DNA of 64,000 nt from Achatina immaculata (Eukaryota > Mollusca > Gastropoda > Stylommatophora > Achatinidae). The position numbers were made by a program, and so were the translations under genes. The notes under the pieces were generated by a model. It worked only from the letters and a program-made list of their open reading frames with translations. It was not told where the DNA came from and ran no database searches. The stretch spans positions 19,892,503 through 19,956,502 of the forward strand of contig CM019715.1 of NCBI GenBank assembly GCA_009760885.1, given 5' to 3'. Below are positions 11,701 through 23,700 of the stretch, one piece after another; position 1 is the stretch's first letter, and each line of letters starts with the position of its first letter.

Positions 11701-14700
11701 TGAAGACTCAGTGGAAAGTGACAAACAACAACAAAGAGGAATATAAATCTTTAATAAAAGAAGTATGAAGAAATATAAGAAAATAGAAAAAAAATACATA
11801 CAAGATTGTTGTGAAAGAATAGAAGAATATCAGAAGTGTGGAGAAGATAGTGAAATGTTTAAAGAAATTAAGACATTGATAGAAATGTCACACCTAAGCT
11901 AAATGTAATTTGTGATGAGATAGGAAAGATCTTGACAGAGACAGAGGAAATTCTAGAAAGATGGAAGGAATATTGCAGAGGAAATGACTGTGAAAGCGGA
12001 AATCAACAGTGTGATTTATTATTGGAGGAGAAAGAACCTGAACCGACAATAGAAGAAGTTTTATGGGCAATAAAGAATCTGAAAAATGGTAAATCACCAG
12101 GATGTGATGAGATAACAGCTGAATTTATTAAAGCAGGAGGAAAGGAATGTGCAACAACCTATCATGCACTATGTAAAAAGATATGGCATTCAGGTATTTG
12201 ACCAAAAGAATGGAAAAGAACTATATTTATACTACTGTCAAAAAAGAGTAACTTGAAATTATGCACAAACTACAGAACTGTTGCCCTGATTAGTCATGCC
12301 AGTAAAATTCTGTTAAAAATTATAATGGGTAGACTTTGTAAGAAAATAGAAGTCAATATGGTAAAAGGTGGTTTTAGACAAGGAAGAGGGACAAGAGATC
12401 ATATATTCAATATAAGATTAATAATAGAGATATGCAGAGAATTTAATGTGAATCTATATTTATCTTTTACAGATATTCAAAGGCATTTGATTGTGTACAA
12501 CACCAGAAACTTTGGGAAATAATGGAAAAAAATATGATTTATAACACATGTGATACAATTAATATCACTGTTGTATCTAGACCAACAAGCAGCAGTAAAA
12601 ATAAATGGTGAAACAACAACTTGGTTTAACATAAAACAACAAGTCCATCAGGGGTGCATATTGTCACCTTACTTATTTAACATGTATACTGAAAATATAA
12701 TGAGGAATGTTAGAGAAGATGTAGACAAAGAATATTATGATGCCATCTTAATCATCTCTGGATATGAAATGTTTCATGGTTCAAAGTTCTTGACTTGAAT
12801 AGTCAATATAGCACGACTAGGACAGTCAATATACTATGACTAGGATAGTAAATATACCATGACTAAGGTAGTCAATATACCACATCTAGGATATTCAATA
12901 TACTATGACTAAGATAGTCAATATACCGTAACTAGGACAGTCAATATACCATAGTCAATATACCATGACTAAGATGTAGATAAAGAATATTATGATGCCA
13001 TGACAATAGGAGGTTATGAAATACCAGAAATTAGATATGCTGATGACACAGTATTACTGTCCACAAAAACAAATGGAAAAACTAATTATGCCAGTCTGTA
13101 AGAATAGTGAAGAGCAAAACTTCTATCTTAATGTGAAGAAAACTAAATTGATGACAAATGACTGAAATATATATCAATGAGGAAAAATTGGAAGAGGTGG
13201 AGAATTTTGAATATCTTGGATCATTACTAACTAATAATGGAGATACAATGAGAGAAATTAAAAGGAGGACATCTGTCACTCTTCAGAAAGTAAAAGAACT
13301 AAAGAAGCTGTGGAGAGGAACAGACAGAACCACAAAAATAAGATTTTTAAGGGCATGCATATTTCCCATTGCACCATTTACCTGTGATACCTGGACACTT
13401 AACAAAACAACTGAGAAACACATAAATGCCTTTGAATGTAAATGCTACAGAAGAGTTCTTCAAATATCATGGACACAAAAAAGAATAAATATATCCATAC
13501 TGCAAGAACTTAATATTGAAGAAGGTTGGCTAGTAAAGAGGATTAAACAGAGAAAACCTAAATATTTGAATATATTAAATATCATGAGAATTTAAAGAAG
13601 AGCATCTTGGAAGGGTACATAATGGGAAAAAGAAAGAGAGGAAGACCACGGCGAAGATGGCTGCAAGACATCATTGATAATCTGCAAATGGATGCATCAG
13701 CAGCAGGGCATCTTTCTCACAACCAAGAGCCTTACAGGAGAGCTGTTAGGGAGGCAAAGGACATGTAAATGACTGACTGATCTGTTACATGTGTTCCAGT
13801 GTAACCAAATGATGAGATGAAAAGGTTTAACTGGACAAATTCCTTACTCTACTATCTATACAGGGTTAAAGAAAGCAAGGTAAGCTTTTCCTGTAACAAG
13901 ACATAAAAGGTAAATTTTTGATACGTTTCTTCTTAAGACAAAACAAGTAGCAAATGATAACAGTGAATTCACTAAAAAAATATTCAAATTATTTTGACAT
14001 CTGACTCATGGCGAAAATGTAAGAAAGTAATAAATTCATAGGAAATGTCTACAGCATCTGTCCTTTAGGAGCTGATCTAAGATAAGTATTCTCAATAGTT
14101 CTCTGTCAGAATTAGGTCAGTTAGCCAGGTTCCAGGTATTTCTAGAGCATGCTGTGGGAGTATGGTCTTGACCAGCACTGATTTTGTGGACCGAACAATA
14201 AATTACAATACAGCCATTTTGGCTTATTTCCTATATCTATGCACTTAGTAATGCTTACAGCATATTACACTGACTGGAACAGTTAGAAGGTAAATGTTTA
14301 TGTTCTTTCCACTATTTGTGATATATTTTTCTTCAGTGTCAGCACATCAAGTGACTGTCTGTTCACCTAGTCAAGACAGAAACCACATTTACAACTATGG
14401 TAGTTAAAAAAAAAAAAAGAAAATGAATATACTATTTACATATTCTAGAAATGAAACTAAATGCAAACCAACCTACCAAAAAATGCAAAGAGGGCTGTTA
14501 AATTCCTCTTATTGGGTATACCAGAGTGTCCATGAGGTTTGCCAAAAAGATCGTTGCTGATTCTTCGAGGATTGGGACGATCCCATCCTGAGGGGCGGTA
14601 AGTTTCATCCTCATATGTAGGTGTGATGTTTCTTTCTAGTGGTCGACCTTGAAAGAAATAAATATACTTCATTAGTGTACAGATATCATTAATCAAGATA

Positions 14701-17700
14701 AGGAATGTGCTAAATGTAATTTATTTACATTAATTTGAGTATAAGAAGATATCGAGAGTCCAGGGGCAGAATGATCCAGATTATATAAATGTTGGAGATA
14801 TGATCATTAGGAAAGCAGAAACATACAAATATCTAGGCACAACTTTCAACAGAAGCAACATAGTAAGTGAGGAAATTACAAGCAGAGTACATCTTACATC
14901 CTTCCCATGCTGTTAAACATCACATAGCGCTCACATGGTAGTTTGCCAAATTTTGCTGTTTTTGGTGAACTTTTCAATCTCATCAATGGATGTTATGCCC
15001 ACTAAACTGGCTCATCTTAACAATGTCCTCTTTAGAGTTTTTCGTGGTTGACCTCTTTTTCTTCATCCTGTTGTGTTCCACTTGATAGCTTGTTTGGGAT
15101 TCTCTGATTGTTTCTTCTCATCACATGTCCATCTTTTTTTTCTGATTACCCATGACACAGGTTGTTGTTTGCTCATCTGTCTTATCTCTGCATTGTTCTT
15201 GAACTCGTTCCACTTTATACTGAGTATTTTCCTTAGGCATTTGTTTTCGAAAGAATCTAATTTCTTGCCTGTTTTTTTAGTTGTTTTCTAGCTTTCTCAT
15301 GTACAACCAATACCAGTTCTCCGTAGCTAAATCGCTAAAGATACACTTCAAAGTGCAGTGCCAAATGGAAGATCATGGGTTCAATCCTGGTACGAATAAA
15401 AGCAACAACTCACAAGACCTCTGGGTGTCATGACCCAGAGGTGCCCACTCCCCTTAGAGTGTCAGGAGTTTAAGTGGGCTGAAACACTTGTCTGGGGGGG
15501 GGGGTACTTCCTCTGATGATATCAAGGAGTTGTGTTGTTTTTCTGCTCTCTACAGTAGAGAGTTTCCTGCATACAGGGTGGATATTACATTTGAATTGAA
15601 TAATCTTAACTTGGTTTTTGTGCTTATAACTTTTGATTGCCATATGTTCTCAAGATTCTTGAAGGTCAGTGCTGCTTTTGCAACTCTAATTTTAACTTCC
15701 TTTCTGGTGTCACCATCCTTTGGTCTACATAGCTGGTGAGGTATGCAAAATGGTTTACTTCTTCAACAGTTGTTCCTTCTACGTACATTTTTCCTTCATG
15801 ATTAATGTACATATAAGGAATAAAATATATTTTGCTTTGCAACACCTGTTAAAATTCAAAATCCTGACCCAAACACCAAAAAAACTATAATAAGACCAGC
15901 TGTCATGTATGGATCAGAAACGTGGAGTACAACAAAGGAAGATGAACAACAATTGCAGATCTTTGAGAACAAGACCCTAAGAAGAATATATGGGCCCATA
16001 AAGGATACCAACAGTGGAGAATGTAAAGATAGAAAGAACACTGAACAGAACAGCTTATTTAAATCCAAATGAATTATAAATGTCTTGAAACTGACTACGG
16101 TGGCTGGACCATGTAGAAAGAATGGAAGAGAACAGACAACGAAAATGATAAATGTACAAAAGCTGAAGGAAACAAGACCAAGACAGAGATGGAAAGACAA
16201 CATAGAAGAGGATATTTATATGGTGTCACCAACTGGACAGAAAAGATCAGGAATAGAGAGGAATGGAGGCAAACTTTACCTGCAGCAATGAGCCTTAATG
16301 GCTTGGAAAGCTGAAGAAGAAGAAGAAATGTACAGACATGTACCACTTCACAAATGTCAAACAACTATTAATTACCTTTTCTTTCTTCAAACTATGCCAG
16401 ACATCAGTTTGAATGTCTACTAAGAAAAAAGAAGAAGCAGTAGTTTCCCTTGCTTCCTTCTCTTTATAAGTTACTGTCTAGAACTATAACTACTGTCTTC
16501 TCATGATATGTCTGAAAAGTTTTGGTTCAATCATTTTTCAATGTTCACAGATGTCTCTCTAGTTCTTTGTCTTTGTGATGTTCCAGGCCATATGTTGATC
16601 TTCAGATTTCTTAAACAGCTTGAGTAAGAATCTAGAAAACAGTTTTTCTTAATTTTTAATACCTATGGACTAGTCTACTCCATTTGTTTTTCCTTTAATT
16701 AGTACCAAAATTCTATCTAAACCATAGCAATACTACTCCAATGTGGTTATGCTACTGAAGAAAATCAGTTCTTATTTCCCCATTGTAAATATGACATTTC
16801 TGTGTTAAACTTACCTACACCTCCCCAGGATGGATTCAGTGGATTGTTGTACCAGCCATCAAACCTCTGTACAGGAATCTCCTTCACTTCAACACCTGCT
16901 AGGAGAAGACAAGGCAGTTAAATTCTGGCAATGGCCGTGGAGCTTCTGGAAGTGGTGTGATAACATTTTGACAATTTTGGAGACAAAATTTGATGATAAC
17001 TACTACAAAAGTGGCTTACAAGCACAATTTTATCATAACGTAGTAACAGAGACATTTCAGTAAAAAGGCTGTAAGCTGATACTGAAGTAAGGGTAGATGT
17101 AAGCAAGTACAGCATATGCCTAATTTTGATATCAGAAACATGGAGTATTTACCCACAGTATTTTTCTGTAGAAGTTGATGGAACAATTCTCATGAGTAAT
17201 AAACACAAATATAAGGAAATGAAAGTTAACCATATTTAGCAACAGTTAAAAGTTCTGAAAAATTTGTTTTTATAAAAAGACTCCAGCAGAAAAAAAGCCC
17301 TAGAAGTTTTCATAAAATAAATTAATTTTGTCAAATGAACATTACACTGATACATCTGACTGACATGTACCATTTCTTTTGTGTGTATTATAAAAAGGTA
17401 ACACAAGCATTATCTTGCTATGTTACAGAGACACCTGGGGGAAATCTGGTGTTAGTGTCTATATTTTCCTTTGCTTATTAACACTAAAAGGTGGTGTGGT
17501 CAGCATCACACCTGCCAGCCTTTCCTTCTCCATCCCCAGAAGGAGCCAGTTATCTACTTCTACAACTGGGTAATGGGGGCATCTCCAGCTGGATTTAAAA
17601 TACTGACCTTACTATTGGTGCATTAACAATTTTGCTACTCGGGCATCCATTTTTCATGGTAGTAAAAGAATTAAGTTTTATTCCTCAATAGCCTTTTGTG

Positions 17701-20700
17701 TTTGTCTGGTCTGGATTTGTGCAAAAATTCCTTATTTGTGAGGCTGACCTTATGTGATATGTTCCTTTCTTTTCATTCATTGATGGTTGTTTGTGCATTG
17801 ATATCTAGTGTGCCCCATCATGAAGGTATATGTTATATTTCTGTGCTAAAACTTACCTACATATGTGACTTACCTACACTTCTGAAAGATGTAAGCATGT
17901 GCTCATCTACATTCATACATTATGTGCCATGCCAAACAGCACTCAGATGCTTTTCTTGCCCTGTACCACTTGGTCAATTCATTAAAATATTTTTCTCTTG
18001 TCCTCCCTCTTCTTTCTTCCTTGAATTACCAAGCCATTACCAAGTTCTTTGTCTTCTCATGACATGTTGAAGAAATTCTGACTCACTTTTCCTTATAATT
18101 GTAACTACTTTTCATTTTTTTCTGAAACTTCTCAGAGGACCTATTCATCTGTTTTCTGTCTGTCTAAGATATTTGTTGTAACTTTCTCCGGAACCACATC
18201 TCTGTTTCTTCCAATTTTTGTATTTATTTATTTGTCCAAGTTTCCAGCCATACAATGACATCATTTCTAAATAGCACTGTAATACTTTTTCCCTCACTTT
18301 CATGGATATCCTCATATTTGTTACTATTCTTGTCATGTTTTAAAAAGCTGCCTTTGCTTTCCTATTCATGATTTGATTTCAGCTGTGCATTCGCCATCAG
18401 TATTATTGTTGTTCATACCGAATTTATATTCTTGTGTAAGTGTCTTCTAGTTTGAAGAGATGTTGCATTTTAGTATAACTACTTTGTTTTATTTTACCAT
18501 TATTTCTATCTTATTGTTGTTTAGCTCTGATCTATTATTGGCCTCTTTTATAATCATGTTTACTAATTTCTGCAAAACTGGTTTAATTTTCTCCTACCAG
18601 AATGATACTGTCTGCATATTTCAGATTACTGATGTTGTGGCCTCTTATTTTTATTCTTTTCAGATTTTTAAACTGGTCATAACATTTTCATTGTATAATG
18701 AGAATAGATCAGGTGACAGGATACACGTCTGTCTTAGCTTCATTTTATATCTTGGTACTCACCTACGTCACTGTTCACTCTTATAATTCTCATGTCTTCA
18801 GTAATTTTTTTCAACCATTTGCATCATGTTTCAATCTGTTTAAAGCTTCTGTGTAATTAATGAAGTACACATATGAATCTTTGTTTACTTCTAAACATCA
18901 TTTTATTTTAGCTCTTAGTATAAGAACTGCATTACGTCTGCTTCAACAAAACCTGTGATTTCTGTTTTAATCTTTTTTCTCTATTTTCGAGTTAATGATC
19001 CCTCGGAGTACTTCTGTGACATGGTTATTAAGGTGACTATGAAATGTTGATCATATTCTTTGTTTCAGCTTTCTTTGGAACTGCAATGAAAACTGATCTG
19101 AATATACCTAATGATATGTTTCCTACAAAATACTATCTATTATACTTTTAAATAGATTAAAACCATACAGCGAGAACATACTGGGAGACTATCAAGCAGA
19201 TTTTAGGAAGAACAAAATATTTTAGACCAAATATTTTATCTACGTCAAAGAGCAGAAAAGTACTGGGAATATGGAAAAGAAATACATAATATCTTCACAG
19301 ACTTCAAGAAAGCCTATGACTGCATAGATAGGAGCAGCTTATAGATAATTATGAAGGAATTTGAGATACTTAATAAATTAATCAATCTAATCAGAATATG
19401 CATGGAGTTTATAAAAAAAAATATAGTAATGTATAAAGGAAGAAAGTCAGAACCCTTCTCTATAAGAACTGGTTTAAAACAAGGTGATACTTTATTTAAA
19501 AATAATAAAAAATAAAACCAGAAAATGCTGAAGAACAGTGTGGCTTCGTCGAAGGAAAAGGCACAAGTAATGCCATATATCTCTCTCTCTCTCTGAACCT
19601 TAAGTGCCCAGGGCACATGGGGCTTCCGCAAGGGTTTTCCACAAATGCCTGTCCTTCGCCTTTTTTTCTGCTCTTGCCCAGGTGAGCCCTCTATTGCTCA
19701 TCATCCTTTCTGATGTTCTTCTCCATGTCTCTTTTGGTCTACCCTTACTTCTGCTCCCCTGTGGTGTCCATCTTAGTGCTGTTTTTGGTAGTGAGTTGTC
19801 AGTCATTCGGAGCACATGTCCCAACCATCACCAGCGTCTTTCCTCAATAATTGTTGTAGTGGTTTCATCTGCATTTCTGCCAATAAGATGTTATTTCTTA
19901 TGGTGTTTGGCCAAAATATTTTTTTAATTCTTCGTAAACATTTAGTCTGGAAAGAATTCAACTTGTTTTCTATGGTTTTGGTGATTTTCCAGCATTCACT
20001 TCCATAGAGTAGTACACTTAGAACATTACTCTTAAATATCCTGATTTTCATATTTATGCTTAGTTTATTTGATTTCCATATATTCTGCAGCATTGCAAAA
20101 GCCTGGTTTGCTCTAGTAAGTCTGCTGTTGATGTCCTCTGTGCTGTCTCCATTTTCTACTACTCTGCTGCCAAGGTATACAAATTCGAATGCCATATATA
20201 CATTGAGAAAATTGAAGAAAAGCTCAATAGAAGTAAAGATGTAACCCATGCTTATGCTTCATAGACTACTGTAAAGCATTTGATAAAGTGAGACACACAA
20301 AAATTATAAGAATGCTGGAAGACATCAACATAGATAGGAAAGATCTGAAACTCATCAAAAACATATACTGGCAGCAATCAGCAGCAGTGAGGGTTGAGAA
20401 CCAAACAGGAGCATTCCAATACATAAAATTGGGACTAAGACAAGGATGTGTTCTATCTCCTGACCTCTTCTCCTTGTACAGCAAAAACATAATGAGAAAT
20501 ACAGAGAGCTTGCCAGGACTTTCAACTGGCGGGTACAACCTTAACAACTTAAGACATGCAGACGAAACAGTGATTGCTAAAAGTGAAGGGAAGCTACAGG
20601 CTCTTCTGGACGTCGTGGTTCATGAAAGTAAAAGTAAAGGTCTCAGCTTGAACAAAAAGAAGACTGAAGTGATGGTCATCTCAAAGAATGTAGCATTACC

Positions 20701-23700
20701 ATCGATGGCACAGAGCTGAAACAAGTTGATAGATTCAAGTACTTAGGAACAATTACAACAGCTGATGGGAAATGTCAAATAAAAAGCAAATGTACTCAGG
20801 CCAAGTCAGCATTCCTGAAAATGAGAAACATCTTGTGCAACAGATCCATATCAATGGAAACAAGATTCCGAGTACTTAAATGTTACATCGAGCCAATTTT
20901 GCTTTATGGATGTGAAGCATGGTCCATGAATAAGACAGTACAGCAAGAAATGGAGGGTATGGAAATGTGGTTCATAAGAAAGATGTTGAGAGGTACCATA
21001 GATAGCTAAGAAAACCAACAAAGAAGTCTTAAGAGAGGCTGGAGTTAAAAGGCAAATTATACAGCAAAGATCAGAGGCAGACAAGCGAGATTTGTAGGAC
21101 ATTTTCTGAGAAGAGGAAAATTGGAACACACTGTGGCAATTGGAAAAATTGAGGGAAGAAGAGACAGAGGAAGACAGAGAGAGAAGGTACTGGATGGGCT
21201 GTCACTGTGGCTAGGAAGAAAGTCACTTGCGGATCTCATAATCAAGTCTAAAGATAGGGAATTGTAGAGGGAAATGATCACCTACACCACGTGGCACGGC
21301 ACTTGATTGATTGATTGATTGATACTTCCATTACTATTCAACCTAGTACTAGAAAAGGTAATCAGGAAAGTGAAAGAAGAAAGCAGTAGAGAAGAACAAG
21401 CTAAAATACTAGGATATACTGATGACATTGATCTAGTGGGGGAAACTGTGCAAGGAGTCATCAATACCTGAGAGATGTGGCACTAAAAGTTGGCTTGACT
21501 ATTAACAAAGATAAGACAGAGTATATGAAGATATCAAGAGACTAGAGGCAGAATGATCCAGATTATATAAATGTTGGAGATATGATCACCAGGAAAGCAG
21601 AAATATACAAATATCTAGGCACAACCTTCAACAGAAGCAACATAGTAAGCGAGGAAGTTAAAAGCAGAGTACAGATAGGGAATAAAATATACTTTGCCAT
21701 GCAAAACCTGTTAAAATCAAAAATCCTGTCCCAAAACATCAAAATAACAATTTACAAAACTATAATAAGACCAGCCGTCATGTATGGAGTGGAGTACAAC
21801 AAGGAAGACTGCATATCAACAACTGCAGATCTTTGAGAACAAGATCCTAAGAAGAATCTTTGGGCTCATAAAGGATACCAACAGTAGAGAATAGTTTCTA
21901 AGCTAGAAAGAACATTGAACTGAACAGGTTATTTAAATCCCAATGTCTTGAAACTGAACAGACTATGCTGGAAAGAATGGAAGTAAACAGGCAAAAGAAA
22001 ATTATGTATGCACAAGAGATGAGGGAAACAAGACCAAGGGGTATACCAAGACAAAGATGGAAAGACAACATAGAAGAGGATATAAAAAAATTGGTGTCTC
22101 CTTTCTTATTTAACTTGTATACTGAAAATATAATAAGGAATGTTAGAGAAGATGTAGACAAAGAATATTAGAATGCCATAACAACTGGAGGTTATGAAAT
22201 ACCAGAGATTAGATATGCTAATGATACAGCAGTACTGTCCACAACACAAAAAGGAATGGAAAAACTAATTATGTCAGTCTGTAAAAATAGTGAAGAGCAA
22301 AACCTCTATCTTAATGCAAAGAAAACTAAATTGATGACAACCGATAAAAAAAAATAAGGCAGCTGAAATATTTGTCAATGAGTAAAAATTGAAAGAGGTG
22401 GAGAGTTCTTGGATCATTACAAACTAATAATGGAGATATAATGAAAGAAATTAAAAGAAGGACATCTATCACTATTCAAAAAGTAAAAAAAAAAAAGTAA
22501 AGGTAATCCTGTCATGCCTTAGAGGCACATAGGGATATGGTGTTAGTGCCCATATTTTCCTTGACCTGTCAGCACACTAGAGGGTGATATGGTCAGTATC
22601 ACGCCTGGCTGCCTTTTTCTTCCCCAACTCCAGAAGAAGTCGGGTACCCATTTCTACAGCTGGGTGACTGGGGTGCCGCTGGCCGGATTCGAACCCCCGA
22701 CCTTCGCCATGAGAGACTAGTGCACTAACCACTTCGCCACTCAGACACCATTCAAAAAGTAAAAGAACTAAAAAACTGTGGAGAGGAACAGACAGAACTA
22801 CAAAAATAAGATTTTTAAGGGCATGCATCTTTCCCATCGCAACATATGCCTGTAAGACCTGGACACTTAACAAAACAGCTGAGAAACACATAAATGCCTT
22901 TGAATGTAAATGCTACAGAAGAGTTCTTCAAATATCATGGACACAAAAAGAATAAATATATCTATACTACAAGAACTTAATATTGAAGAAGGTTGACTAG
23001 TAAAGAGGATTAAACAAAGAAAACTGAAATATTTTGGACACATTAAACGTCATGAGAATTTAGAGAAGTGCGTCTTGGAAGGGTACATAATGGGAAAAAG
23101 AGAGGAAGACCAAGGTGAAGATGGCTGCAAGACATCGTTGATAATCTGAAAATGGATGCATCAGCAGCAGAGCATCTTGCCTACAACCGAGAGGCCTACA
23201 GGTGAGCTGTTAGGGAGGCAAAAAGCCCGCAAGGGACATGTAAATGACTGACTGACTGACTGGTATCCCTAACTGGAGAGAGAAGATTAGGAACAGAAAG
23301 GAATAGATACAAACTTTATCTTCAGCAATGAGCCTTAATGGCTCGGAAAGCTGAAGAAGAAGAAGAATGTGTCCTGTTTATAGGTCTCGTTATGAAATGA
23401 AACAGTCAGAGAATTCCAAAATAAGCTATCAAGTGGAACACAACAGGCCAAAGAAAAAGAGGTCAACCACGTGAAGCTTTAGAGAAGCCAAATTAGTAAG
23501 CATAAAATTCCTTGCTGAGGTTTAAAAGCTAGACTAAAACAGCAAAACTTGGCAAACCACCATGCAAGCCCTATGTAATGTTTAACAGCAAGGGAAGGAT
23601 GTAAGATTTAAGACGTAAGATGTGTCCTGTGTTATAGATCATGTTTAGGAGACTACTTATTTTTTTCCATGCAGATGTCATATAATACTACAATAATTTT

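Larger units (their letters stand above)
14750..16335 (+). mobile_element. L-C (RTE-like LINE) copy, split by L-D
   Basis: Two parts of one element. Part 1 (14750-14892) reads DYINVGDMIIRKAETYKYLG. Part 2 (15807-16335) reads, with frame changes, RPAVMYGSETWSTTKED, LWRWLDHVERMEENRQR, RQRWKDNIEEDI and an M-S-L-N-G-L-E-S end with (gaa)n tail. The break carries gtacat on each side (14887-14892 and 15807-15812). The copy at 19086-23370 has the sequence uninterrupted at this point. In Duox intron 2, antisense. Confidence 0.82.
19086..23370 (+). mobile_element. L-C copy that carries L-B and L-A insertions
   Basis: Host sequence in three parts: 19086-19492 (GDYQAGFRKNK, FTDFKKAYDCIDRSSL, IRTGLKQGD: RT core), 21320-22100 (LVLEKVIRKVKEE, YTDDIDLVGETV with YTDD in place of YADD, YLGTTFNRSNIVSEEVKSRV) and 23258-23370 (MSLNGSES end with (gaa)n). 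Removing the L-B and L-A inserts restores one RTE-like order. Numerous stops. Lies in Duox intron 1, antisense to the gene. Confidence 0.78.
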
